DNA from: Lachnospiraceae bacterium
GTDB taxonomy: Bacteria; Bacillota; Clostridia; Lachnospirales; Lachnospiraceae
Reading direction: 5' to 3'
Assembly (NCBI GenBank): GCA_022768745.1
Contig: JALELK010000033.1
Location: 1-64,000, forward strand
DNA length: 64,000 nucleotides
Shown here: positions 43,446 through 53,844 of the stretch, one piece after another
Position numbering within the stretch: position 1 is the stretch's first letter
How the letters are laid out: the number at the start of each line of letters is the position of its first letter
The notes under the pieces: generated by a model
Seen by the model: the letters and a program-made list of their open reading frames with translations, nothing else
Told to the model about the DNA's origin: nothing
Databases searched by the model: none
Made by a program: the position numbers and the translations under genes

Positions 43446-43599
43446 TTTTTCTAGCAAAATCTAGGAAAATGGACTAGACGAATTGTCAAAAATATGCGAA
43501 AATACTCACTGTGTGACGATGAGTGTTTTGGATATTCCCGGTTTCTTGCCGGAATAAATATAACATACATCTTTTATGTATTATGAAAGGAGTCTTAAA

Positions 43600-44301
43600 A
43601 TGATTTACACAAAGGAAGTTGAAAACATGTGTCCTGTTGCTAAGGGCGCAAAACATGACCCAGCTCCAATTCCTGAAGAAGGAAAATGGGTACATTCAAA
43701 GAAGATTGAGGATATTTCAGGCTTTACACATGGTGTGGGCTGGTGTGCTCCACAGCAGGGTGCTTGTAAGTTATCTTTAAATGTTAAAGAAGGTGTAATC
43801 GAAGAAGCATTGGTTGAGACAATCGGATGCTCAGGTATGACACATTCCGCAGCTATGGCAGCTGAAATTTTGCAGGGTAAGACAATTCTTGAAGCATTAA
43901 ATACAGACCTTGTATGTGATGCTATCAACACAGCTATGAGAGAGTTGTTCTTACAGATTGTATACGGACGTACACAGTCAGCATTCTCTGATGACGGACT
44001 TGCTATTGGTGCCGGTCTTGAAGATTTAGGAAAGGGACTTCGTTCTCAGGTTGGTACAATGTATGCTACCAAGGCTAAGGGCGTTCGTTACCTTGAGATG
44101 GCTGAAGGATATGTTACAGGTATTGCTTTGGATGAAAACAACGAAGTTATCGGATACCAGTTCGTTTCCCTTGGCAAGATGACAGACTTCATCAAGAAGG
44201 GTGATGATGCAAACACTGCATGGGAGAAGGCTTCAGGTTCTTATGGACGTGTAACTCCGGAGCAGGGTGCTGTTAAGATCATCGACCCAAGAGCAGAGTA
44301 G
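43600..44301 (+). CDS. Iron-sulfur-cluster-scaffold-like protein partnered with GGGtGRT protein
   Basis: Cys-containing NifU/IscU-like core (GWCAPQQGACKLSLNVKEGVIEEALVETIGCSGMTHSAAMAAEIL); AAGGAG ribosome-binding site before ATG 43600. Confidence 0.8.
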   Translation: MIYTKEVENMCPVAKGAKHDPAPIPEEGKWVHSKKIEDISGFTHGVGWCAPQQGACKLSLNVKEGVIEEALVETIGCSGMTHSAAMAAEILQGKTILEALNTDLVCDAINTAMRELFLQIVYGRTQSAFSDDGLAIGAGLEDLGKGLRSQVGTMYATKAKGVRYLEMAEGYVTGIALDENNEVIGYQFVSLGKMTDFIKKGDDANTAWEKASGSYGRVTPEQGAVKIIDPRAE

Positions 44302-44319
44302 GAAAGGAGACGAAAGAAA

Positions 44320-45330
44320 ATGGCATTATTTGAATCATATGAAAGAAGAATTGACCAGATTAACGCTGTATTAAATCAGTATGGCATCAGCTCTATCGAA
44401 GAAGCTGAAAAGATTACAAAGGACGCTGGTCTTGATGTTTATGAGCAGGTAAAAAAGATTCAGCCTATCTGTTTTGAAAATGCTTGTTGGGCATATACAG
44501 TTGGTGCTGCAATCGCAATCAAGAAGGGTTGTCGCAGAGCAGCTGACGCAGCTGCAGCAACCGGTGAAGGACTTCAGGCTTTCTGTATTCCTGGTTCCGT
44601 TGCTGATCACCGTAAGGTAGGTCTTGGACATGGTAACTTAGGAAAGATGTTACTTGAGGAAGAGACAGAGTGCTTCTGCTTCTTAGCAGGACATGAGTCA
44701 TTCGCAGCAGCCGAAGGTGCTATCGGTATCGCTGAGAAGGCAAACAAGGTTCGTAAGAAACCTCTTCGTGTTATCTTGAACGGTCTTGGAAAGGACGCAG
44801 CTCAGATTATCTCACGTATCAACGGATTTACATATGTTGAGACAAAGTATGACTATAAAGAAGCTAAGGTTAACGTAGTATATGAGAAGGCATACTCTGA
44901 TGGACTTCGTGCAACAGTTAAGTGTTACGGTGCTGACGATGTTCAGGAAGGTGTTGCAATCATGCATATGGAGAACGTTGGTGTATCTATCACAGGTAAC
45001 TCAACAAACCCAACACGTTTCCAGCATCCTGTAGCAGGTACATACAAGAAGGAATGTATCGAGCAGGGTAAGAAGTACTTCTCAGTAGCATCCGGCGGTG
45101 GTACAGGACGTACACTTCACCCAGACAATATGGCAGCAGGTCCTGCTTCTTATGGTATGACAGATACTTTAGGACGTATGCACTCTGATGCACAGTTTGC
45201 AGGTTCTTCTTCTGTACCGGCTCACGTAGAAATGATGGGTCTTATCGGAATGGGTAACAACCCAATGGTAGGTGCTACCGTTGCAGTTGCCGTTTCTGTA
45301 CAGGAAGCAGCAGACGCTGGTAAGTTCTAA
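44320..45330 (+). CDS. GGGtGRT family protein
   Basis: Contains the family-defining VASGGGTGRTLHPDN; immediately downstream of the scaffold-like gene. Confidence 0.9.
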   Translation: MALFESYERRIDQINAVLNQYGISSIEEAEKITKDAGLDVYEQVKKIQPICFENACWAYTVGAAIAIKKGCRRAADAAAATGEGLQAFCIPGSVADHRKVGLGHGNLGKMLLEEETECFCFLAGHESFAAAEGAIGIAEKANKVRKKPLRVILNGLGKDAAQIISRINGFTYVETKYDYKEAKVNVVYEKAYSDGLRATVKCYGADDVQEGVAIMHMENVGVSITGNSTNPTRFQHPVAGTYKKECIEQGKKYFSVASGGGTGRTLHPDNMAAGPASYGMTDTLGRMHSDAQFAGSSSVPAHVEMMGLIGMGNNPMVGATVAVAVSVQEAADAGKF

Positions 45331-45354
45331 GAAGTTTTAGACTGATATTTAAAA

Positions 45355-45392
45355 AGGCGAATTAAACTGCGGTTTGATTCGCCTTTATTTTT
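45355..45392 (+). terminator. Rho-independent terminator after the GGGtGRT pair
   Basis: AGGCGAATTAAACTGCGGTTTGATTCGCCT followed by a T-rich tract. Confidence 0.88.
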
Positions 45393-45474
45393 GAGAATAC
45401 TTTTCGAAGAAAAAATTGTATGTTAATCTATAAAAAGATAGATGTACAATGGATGAAAACAAATGGAGGGACTT

Positions 45475-47133
45475 ATGAGAAAAAGATTTTATGCACTGTT
45501 GTGTATGATGACATTGATGCTTACATCCGTAGGTGTGATGATGCCAGTTGATAGCATACATGCAGAGGGCGAAATGCAGGAAGAAAAGGTATCGGAAGAA
45601 AGTGGATTTTCATGGATGGATGGAGAACCAACTGTAGTTGCCGGATATAGGGACAACGAGATAACAAAATTAGTCATCCCTGAGAAAACAACAGGAATTG
45701 GCTTTCAAGCTTTTAATTCTTTTAAAAAACTGACAAGTGTTGTCTTTCCCGAAAACCTAACTATGATTGGAAGATATGCTTTTTTTCAGTGTACGAATTT
45801 GGATAATATTGAAATTCCTAAATCTGTGACGGATATACAAGAGGGAGCTTTTAAAAATACAGGGATAAAGAATATTACAATTCCTACGAATGTGACCAGT
45901 ATAGGTGTTGCCGCTTTCGCAGATTGTAAAAATATGGAGAGTATTTCGGTAGAACAAGAAAATCCAAACTATGATAGTAGAAATGATTGCAATGGAATTA
46001 TAGAGACAAAGACAAATACCCTGATTGCCGGATGCGACAATACCGTGATTCCCGAAGGTGTAACAGGTATTGAAAAGTATACCTTTATGAGATGCAAAAC
46101 TTTAAAAAATATGAAACTTCCAAGCAATCTGACCACCATTGGGGATTATGCTTTTTGGCTTAGTGATTGTTGGGAAAATGTTAAACTTCCGGAAAAGTTG
46201 GAAAATTTAGGGGCTTATGCATTTTTAGAGTGTAGTAGTTTAAAAGAAATTACTATTCCGGCAAAAGTGAAGGTAATCAAAGAGCATACATTTGATGAAT
46301 GTGAAAATTTAGAGACTATTCATTTGTCTAATGGTTTAGAGAAAATTGAAAAATTTGCCTTCCGGAATTGTAGGAAAATGGACAATGTTGTTATTCCAAA
46401 TACTGTAAATACTATTGATGGTAATGCATTTATTACATGTGACAACTTAAAAAATATTACGATACCATCAAGTGTGACAAAAATTGGGGATGGAGCATTT
46501 GCCTATTGCGATAAATTGACTATTAACTGCGAAAAGGGAAGTTACGCAGAACAGTATGCAAAGAAAAATGGCATAGCGGTTAAATATGTTAATGAGGGTT
46601 CAACAACTCCCACCAAGCCGGAGAATAAACCGGAGACAAAACCGGAGACAAAACCGGAAGTAAAACCAGCTGATATGAGTACGGTGATACAGCCGGTGAG
46701 GGATACAAAAAGATCAGACGCAGCTTCCTATGTGGTTTCGAAGACAAAGAAGACGGTAGAGTATAAAAAAGTTAAAACAAAATCCAATACAGCAAAGGTG
46801 CCAGATACCATTAAAGTTAAGGGTAAGAAGTATAAGGTTACTTCTATTGCGAAGGGCGCATTTAAGAACAATAAAAAGATTCAGACAGTAGTGGTTGGAA
46901 AAAATGTTACTACCATAGGAAATGATGCTTTTAGTGGGGCAAAAAAGGTAAAGAGCATTACTTTGAATGGAAACAATATCAAAAAGGTTGGAAAAAATGC
47001 ATTCAAGGGTGTAAAGAAAAATTGTAAAATTACAATTCAGGCGAAAAATAAAAAGCAGTATAATAAGATCGTCAAGATGATAAAGAAGTCTGGAGCTAAG
47101 AATGTAAAGTATAGGTACAAGAAAAAGAAGTGA
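45475..47133 (+). CDS. Secreted BspA-type leucine-rich repeat (LRR_5) protein
   Basis: Signal peptide (MRKRFYALLCMMTLMLTSVGVMMPVDSIHAEG); repeated IPxxVTxIGxxAFxxCxxLxxIxIP units; KPENKPETKPETKPEVKP linker. Confidence 0.92.
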   Translation: MRKRFYALLCMMTLMLTSVGVMMPVDSIHAEGEMQEEKVSEESGFSWMDGEPTVVAGYRDNEITKLVIPEKTTGIGFQAFNSFKKLTSVVFPENLTMIGRYAFFQCTNLDNIEIPKSVTDIQEGAFKNTGIKNITIPTNVTSIGVAAFADCKNMESISVEQENPNYDSRNDCNGIIETKTNTLIAGCDNTVIPEGVTGIEKYTFMRCKTLKNMKLPSNLTTIGDYAFWLSDCWENVKLPEKLENLGAYAFLECSSLKEITIPAKVKVIKEHTFDECENLETIHLSNGLEKIEKFAFRNCRKMDNVVIPNTVNTIDGNAFITCDNLKNITIPSSVTKIGDGAFAYCDKLTINCEKGSYAEQYAKKNGIAVKYVNEGSTTPTKPENKPETKPETKPEVKPADMSTVIQPVRDTKRSDAASYVVSKTKKTVEYKKVKTKSNTAKVPDTIKVKGKKYKVTSIAKGAFKNNKKIQTVVVGKNVTTIGNDAFSGAKKVKSITLNGNNIKKVGKNAFKGVKKNCKITIQAKNKKQYNKIVKMIKKSGAKNVKYRYKKKK

Positions 47134-47159
47134 CAGGATAGATAAAGAGAGGAACATAT

Positions 47160-47912
47160 ATGAAATTTATTTCATGGAATGTAAATGGTCTGAGAGCCTG
47201 TGTAGGAAAAAATTTTATGGAGGACTTTGAAAAACTGGACGCAGATTTTTTCTGTTTACAGGAGACAAAACTTCAGGAGGGGCAGATAGAACTGGATTTA
47301 CCCGGATACGAGCAGTATTGGAACTATGCGAAAAAGAAGGGGTATTCCGGCACAGCTATTTTTACCAGACACCACCCGACCTCGGTTTCTTATGGGCTTG
47401 GCATAGAGGAACACGACCAGGAAGGCCGTGTGATTACCCTGGAATATGAGGATTATTATCTGATTACGGTATATACACCTAATTCACAGAATGAATTAAA
47501 GAGATTGGATTACCGTATGACCTGGGAAGACGCATTTCGGGAATACCTCTGTGGTCTGGCGGAGAAAAAAGGTGTGATTGTCTGTGGAGATATGAATGTG
47601 GCCCATCAGGAGATTGATTTGAAAAATCCAAAGACGAACCGGAAGAATGCAGGCTTTACCGATGAGGAGAGAGCCAAGATGACGGAGCTGTTACAGTCCG
47701 GCTTTGTGGATAGTTTCCGCTATTATTATCCGGATAAGGAAGGCATCTACAGCTGGTGGTCCTATCGTTTTCATGCCAGAGAGAAGAACGCCGGATGGCG
47801 TATCGACTATTTTTTGGTGTCAGAAAATATAAAGGATCGAATGAAGTCGGCAGAAATCCACACGGAAATTATGGGTTCGGATCATTGCCCGGTGGAACTT
47901 TGCCTGGAATAA
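47160..47912 (+). CDS. xth: Exodeoxyribonuclease III
   Basis: MKFISWNVNGLRACVGKNF; FCLQETKLQ; GDMNVAHQEIDL; GSDHCPVEL. Confidence 0.97.
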   Translation: MKFISWNVNGLRACVGKNFMEDFEKLDADFFCLQETKLQEGQIELDLPGYEQYWNYAKKKGYSGTAIFTRHHPTSVSYGLGIEEHDQEGRVITLEYEDYYLITVYTPNSQNELKRLDYRMTWEDAFREYLCGLAEKKGVIVCGDMNVAHQEIDLKNPKTNRKNAGFTDEERAKMTELLQSGFVDSFRYYYPDKEGIYSWWSYRFHAREKNAGWRIDYFLVSENIKDRMKSAEIHTEIMGSDHCPVELCLE

Positions 47913-47955
47913 ATAAGCAGTTAGATTGATTTTGTGACAGTACGAGGTGACTGAA

Positions 47956-49152
47956 ATGAAAGACAAGCAAACGAAAAAAAAGAAAAGAAGAGGATGGATT
48001 ATCCTATTGGTTTGTCTCCTGCTCTTAATCGGAACAGGATTTTATCAGAGCCGCACAAACCCCAGAGTGAGGATACTTTTATCCATTATGAAGTTTTCTG
48101 AGTCCACCTTAAAAAGTGAGGATTATCTTCTTCACAATATTGATATTATGGAACTGTGCAGAACCTACATCAATGGAGACACTCATGTGGTGGGAGACGC
48201 AGGCTTTTCTCATATGAAGAACCTGGCTTCTTCCATATCTATGGATATTGACAGAACCCGATCTTTTGCCAGCCGTCGGATGGTAAATAAGATGCAGATG
48301 AATTTTCTTTGGATGGAAGCCGGAGAAATTGATGTGTATGGCGAAAATGAGACCATATATCTGGATGCTCCGCTTTTGGGAGATGATATAGGATATGCTT
48401 TTCCCACAGGCATAGATTTGTTTATGAAGGCACCGGATTTGACCTCAGACATCAATCAAAAATGGTTTCGGTCCAACGCCAAAAATATCGTCCAGCTGAT
48501 GGGTGAAATCGAAATCAAAAAGACGGGAAAGATCTATACAGATAAGGACGGATTAAAGGGCGAAGAATTTGTGGTTACTATCCCAAAGGGGAGCGGAGCC
48601 TTTGTGTGGAAATTGTTTGGAATGGAGATGCCGGATTATGATGTGGTGTGCTCTGTTTACCTCACAAAAAATAACCGGTTGATTCGGATGGAAGTGGATG
48701 CGTCCCACGTAATCGATGGAGTATCTATGGTGATGCAGGGAAAAAATCTGGGCACCGCGTATATGTATTATCAGTTGCCGGACAATGAAAAGGCAGTGAT
48801 GCGGATGAAGCGCAATGCCAAGGAGGATTGTCTGGATTGTACTATGGTTTATTATGCCAATACAGGACAAAACATTAAGATGAAATCCAGCATCAGTTGG
48901 ACGAAAAGGGATAAGGGATTTTCCATTAAAATCAACAACATCCATATGTGGTCCGGGGAGGAGGAAATGGCCCAGGGATTTTTCAAGGGAGAAGTGACAC
49001 CTTTAAAGGATGCGGGAGATGTCTTTGAGGGCAAGGATGAACGCTTGTATGGCTTTGAAGTGTTGGATTGGAAGGCAATCCGAAAGGATACCAAGGGATT
49101 TGTCAATGATGTTCTGTCTAAAACTTCCTTTGGAGCCTTTGTAGCAGATTGA
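47956..49152 (+). CDS. Membrane-anchored extracytoplasmic protein of unknown function
   Basis: Lys-rich N-terminus and one TM (GWIILLVCLLLLIGTGFY); no family recognised. Confidence 0.75.
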   Translation: MKDKQTKKKKRRGWIILLVCLLLLIGTGFYQSRTNPRVRILLSIMKFSESTLKSEDYLLHNIDIMELCRTYINGDTHVVGDAGFSHMKNLASSISMDIDRTRSFASRRMVNKMQMNFLWMEAGEIDVYGENETIYLDAPLLGDDIGYAFPTGIDLFMKAPDLTSDINQKWFRSNAKNIVQLMGEIEIKKTGKIYTDKDGLKGEEFVVTIPKGSGAFVWKLFGMEMPDYDVVCSVYLTKNNRLIRMEVDASHVIDGVSMVMQGKNLGTAYMYYQLPDNEKAVMRMKRNAKEDCLDCTMVYYANTGQNIKMKSSISWTKRDKGFSIKINNIHMWSGEEEMAQGFFKGEVTPLKDAGDVFEGKDERLYGFEVLDWKAIRKDTKGFVNDVLSKTSFGAFVAD

Positions 49153-49208
49153 TGATGGGTAAATATAGACAAAAAAACCTTCCTTGTGGATTTTTTTGAA
49201 GAAATACA

Positions 49209-49238
49209 TTGTAAAATCTATGTAAGAAGAGATATAAT
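49209..49238 (+). promoter_or_regulatory. Sigma-A-type promoter of the Na/Pi transporter gene
   Basis: TTGTAA (49209-49214), 18-bp spacer, TATAAT (49233-49238). Confidence 0.55.
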
Positions 49239-49305
49239 TTATAGGCAGTAGTTTGGGTAATTATGCTACTGCCTATTTTATGCAGAGAGTAAAGGAGCAA
49301 GTCAA

Positions 49306-51090
49306 ATGGGATTCACAATTGTTTTGTCACTACTTAGCGGTGTGGCGCTCTTTTTGTTTGGAATGTCTCTTATGGGAGATGGCTTAAAGAAAGCGGCAGG
49401 AGAAAAACTGGAACTGATTCTTTATAAATTGACCAATACGCCATTAAAGGGTGTATTGCTTGGCGCTGCGGTTACAGCGGTAATCCAGTCTTCCTCAGCC
49501 ACCTCTGTTATGGTGGTAGGTTTTGTTAACTCCGGTATGATGAAGGTTATTCAGGCAATCGGTATTATCATGGGTGCAAATATCGGTACCAGTATTACCG
49601 GATGGATTCTTTGTTTGTCTTACATTGACGGAAGTAGCGGAGTGGCACAGATTTTATCCACAGCTACCATTTCCGGTGTGGTTGCCATTATTGGTATTTT
49701 ATTTAAGATGGTCTCAAAGAAGATGTCCCTAAAGAATGTGGGAGATATTATGTTGGGATTTGCCATTTTGATGGTGGGTATGCAGACCATGAGTGGAGCC
49801 ATGTCACCTTTAAAAGAGAATCCGCATTTTGTGAATCTTTTGACTGCATTTACAAACCCAGCCTTAGGAATTTTGGTTGGTATCGTATTTACTGCAGTGT
49901 TGCAGAGTGCATCGGCTTCTATCGGTATTTTACAGGCTCTTTCCGTTATGGGGGCAATCACCTTTGCTTCCGCATTCCCAATCACTATGGGTGTTGGTGT
50001 CGGTGCGGCAGTACCGGTGTTGCTTTCTTCCATCGGAACCAATAAAAACGGAAAGAGAACCGCTCTGATTTATCTGTTAAATGATTTGTTTGGTATGATT
50101 TTTTGGTCCATTGTATTTTACAGTGTCAATGCATTTGTACACTTTGACTTTTTGGATATGGTTATGAGTCCTATCAGCATTGCCATATTAAATACAGTGT
50201 TCCGTCTGGCAACGGTTATGATTCTTTTCCCATTTATCAAGTGGATTGAAAAACTTGTCTTCTGGCTGGTAAAGGATGATCCTGAGGAGATGGAGGACCA
50301 GGCAGACTTTGATTTGCTGGAAGAGAGATTCCTGGCATATCCAGCTCTCGCTATCGGACAGAGCCATATGGCTATGAATGGCATGGCAAAGAAGGCAAAG
50401 AAAAACGTATATCGTGCCGTAGGACTTCTTTCTGATTTCTCAGATAATAAGTATCAAAAGGTACAGGAAAAGGAAAACCTCATTGATAAGTATGAGGATA
50501 AACTGGGTACATATCTGATGCAGCTCACCGGTAAGGAAATGACAGAGTCACAGATGCAGCAGGTGTCTGTTTTGCTTCATGTGGTATCGGATTTTGAGCG
50601 ACTCAGTGACCATGCGGTAAACATTTCTGAGACTGCCAAGGAAATCAGTGAAAAAAAGATACATTTCTCTGAGGATGCCACAAAGGAATTGGAAATCCTT
50701 GAGTCTGCAGTATGTGAGATTTTACAGGCAACGGTTACTTCCTTTGAAAAGAAGGACAACGATTTAGCTGTTACTGTAGAACCTTTAAGAGAGTTGATTA
50801 TCTCTTTGTGTGATGAATTAAAATCCAGACATATTGTGCGTTTGAGAAGTGGTGTGTGTGAGTGGAAGCAGGGATTCCCATTTAACAATCTTTTGACAGA
50901 TTTTGAGAGAATCGCAGCTCACTGCTCTAACATTGCTCTGGCCATGATTGAGGCGGAGAGCTCTGCCTTTGATGTGCACGAGTATGAGAGAAGTATTCGT
51001 GAAAAGAGCAATGCCCAGTATGTGAAACTCTATGAAGAGTTTGAACAGCAATATAAGCTGCCAAAACCGGTGAAGGTGAAAAAAGCATAG
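49306..51090 (+). CDS. Na/Pi cotransporter family protein with C-terminal PhoU-like domain
   Basis: GMSLMGDGLKKAAGEKLE; VIQSSSATSVMVVGFVNSG; second inverted repeat VFTAVLQSASASIGILQ; helical PhoU-like tail. Confidence 0.95.
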   Translation: MGFTIVLSLLSGVALFLFGMSLMGDGLKKAAGEKLELILYKLTNTPLKGVLLGAAVTAVIQSSSATSVMVVGFVNSGMMKVIQAIGIIMGANIGTSITGWILCLSYIDGSSGVAQILSTATISGVVAIIGILFKMVSKKMSLKNVGDIMLGFAILMVGMQTMSGAMSPLKENPHFVNLLTAFTNPALGILVGIVFTAVLQSASASIGILQALSVMGAITFASAFPITMGVGVGAAVPVLLSSIGTNKNGKRTALIYLLNDLFGMIFWSIVFYSVNAFVHFDFLDMVMSPISIAILNTVFRLATVMILFPFIKWIEKLVFWLVKDDPEEMEDQADFDLLEERFLAYPALAIGQSHMAMNGMAKKAKKNVYRAVGLLSDFSDNKYQKVQEKENLIDKYEDKLGTYLMQLTGKEMTESQMQQVSVLLHVVSDFERLSDHAVNISETAKEISEKKIHFSEDATKELEILESAVCEILQATVTSFEKKDNDLAVTVEPLRELIISLCDELKSRHIVRLRSGVCEWKQGFPFNNLLTDFERIAAHCSNIALAMIEAESSAFDVHEYERSIREKSNAQYVKLYEEFEQQYKLPKPVKVKKA

Positions 51091-51107
51091 TTTAATTGGA
51101 AAAATCG

Positions 51108-51758
51108 ATGATAGAAATATATTACGGTTACAATGATTTCCCGGAGGATGAACAGAGGATTTATCAGTCTCTTAGTGAGTATCGCCGGAGGAAGGCAGAT
51201 GCCTGTGGCACAATAGAGACCAGACGTCAGAGCCTGATGGCGGGATACCTGCTGGAAGGTCAGTTGAGGGATGCAGGAGTACAGGGCGAACTCTGCTATG
51301 TGGAATCCCAAAGAAAGAAACCTCAGTTAAAAAATCAGACGCTTCAGTTTTCCATTTCTCACTGTAAAAAGATTTCTACCAGTGTGGTGGCACCCTGGCA
51401 GGTGGGAATCGATGCGGAACAGGTGGGCAGAGGAAAAATGGAGATTGCCGAGAGATTTTTTCATCCTATGGAAATCTCCTTGTTACAAAACCAGACGGAT
51501 GAAATATTTCAAAGATTCTTTTGTATCTTATGGACATTAAAGGAGGCTGGGGCAAAATGCCTGGATGTGCCATTGACTGAGATATGCAGAAAGTTCGACT
51601 GCTCAGGGGTAGTTTCCCCATTAAATGATGGAAAAACGGTTAGAATCGAGATTGCAAATCAGGAGATTTTTTTCCACAGTTATCCGTTGGATGACGTGGT
51701 TATTACTTGCGGAAGTACAAAAGAAGAAGGTTTTTCCCTGAAAAGAATTGACAAATAA
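51108..51758 (+). CDS. 4'-phosphopantetheinyl transferase superfamily protein
   Basis: QFSISHCKK; VGIDAEQVGRGKMEIAERFFHPMEI; LWTLKEAGAKCL. Confidence 0.9.
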   Translation: MIEIYYGYNDFPEDEQRIYQSLSEYRRRKADACGTIETRRQSLMAGYLLEGQLRDAGVQGELCYVESQRKKPQLKNQTLQFSISHCKKISTSVVAPWQVGIDAEQVGRGKMEIAERFFHPMEISLLQNQTDEIFQRFFCILWTLKEAGAKCLDVPLTEICRKFDCSGVVSPLNDGKTVRIEIANQEIFFHSYPLDDVVITCGSTKEEGFSLKRIDK

Positions 51759-51765
51759 GAGGGGT

Positions 51766-51787
51766 GTGCTAAAATTAGTTTTAGCAC
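51766..51787. promoter_or_regulatory. Perfect inverted repeat overlapping the -10 of the ilvN promoter
   Basis: GTGCTAAAA-TTAG-TTTTAGCAC; preceded by TTGACA (51748-51753). Confidence 0.65.
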
Positions 51788-51833
51788 TTTAAAGTATTGG
51801 TGTAAATGCCATACGGGGAGCGAGGACAAGTTT

Positions 51834-52337
51834 ATGAGAAGAAAAGTAATGTCTATTTTAGTAGAGAATACACCGGGACTTTTAAGCCATGTATCCGGTT
51901 TGTTTAGCCGCAGAGGTTACAATATAGACAGTTTTTCAGCCGGAGTCACAGCAGATCCCAGATTTACCAGAGCAACCATTGTTGCCAGTGGGGATGAGTT
52001 GATTTTGGAGCAGATTGAGAAACAATTGGCAAAGCTCGAAGATGTTGTTGATATCAAGATTTTAGAGCCGGAGGCATCGGTTACCAGAGAGATGATGCTG
52101 GTTAAGATTGCCGTCACAAAAGGAGAACGCCAGGCTGTGGATACCTTGACAGGATTTTTCCACGGAAAAGTGGTGGATGTTACACACGATTCTATGGTTA
52201 TTGAAATTTCAGGCCATCAGGATAAATTACAATCATTCTTGGACGTGATTGCTGACGATTATCAGATTTTAGAGTTGGCAAGAACCGGACTTACGGGACT
52301 TACAAGGGGTTCTGAAGACGTTTTTATGATTGAGTGA
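51834..52337 (+). CDS. ilvN: Acetolactate synthase small subunit
   Basis: ACT domain MSILVENTPGLLSHVSGLFSRRGYNIDSFSAGVTADPRFTRATIV. Confidence 0.95.
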   Translation: MRRKVMSILVENTPGLLSHVSGLFSRRGYNIDSFSAGVTADPRFTRATIVASGDELILEQIEKQLAKLEDVVDIKILEPEASVTREMMLVKIAVTKGERQAVDTLTGFFHGKVVDVTHDSMVIEISGHQDKLQSFLDVIADDYQILELARTGLTGLTRGSEDVFMIE

Positions 52338-52359
52338 TAATTTTAAAGGAGGATAATAA

Positions 52360-53391
<1,032 letters not shown>

Positions 53392-53418
53392 TTTGTTTTT
53401 CATTGATGAAGTGATACA

Positions 53419-53456
53419 TAAAAGCAGTAATTTCCTCAGGGGAGTTACTGCTTTTC
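53419..53456 (+). terminator. Terminator after ilvC
   Basis: AAAAGCAGTAATTTCCTCAGGGGAGTTACTGCTTTTC. Confidence 0.85.
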
Positions 53457-53475
53457 TTCATAGAAGGAGAAAGGA

Positions 53476-53844
53476 ATGGATAAATTTTTTAAAAGTATTG
53501 TAGATGAGGATAAATGCGCGGTGGTGATATGTGATACCAAGCATCAGATTATTTATATGAACCCCGCTGCTCAGGAAAATTATAAGAAATATGGCGGAAA
53601 GGATTTGGTGGGAAAGAGCATTATGGATTGCCATAATGAAAAGTCCTGTGAGATGATAAAAAAAGTGGTAAACTGGTTTGCTGTGGATACAGAACACGGA
53701 AGAGTCCACACCTTTTACAATGAAAAGCAAAAAAAGGACGTCTATATGGTTCCCTTACGGGATGATAGCGGTCTTCTCATAGGTTACTATGAAAAGCACG
53801 AGTATCGAGAACCGGATGAGACATCCTTGTATGATCTGTATTAA
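53476..53844 (+). CDS. Stand-alone PAS domain protein
   Basis: CAVVICDTKHQIIYMNPAAQENYKKYGGKDLVGKSIMDCHNEKSCEMI. Confidence 0.85.
   Translation: MDKFFKSIVDEDKCAVVICDTKHQIIYMNPAAQENYKKYGGKDLVGKSIMDCHNEKSCEMIKKVVNWFAVDTEHGRVHTFYNEKQKKDVYMVPLRDDSGLLIGYYEKHEYREPDETSLYDLY

Noticed and set aside
46615-46672. Short direct repeats AAACCGGAGACA/AAACCGGAAGTA as a possible CRISPR or VNTR array
   Set aside because: In frame within the LRR protein and encodes the KPET linker; no spacers.
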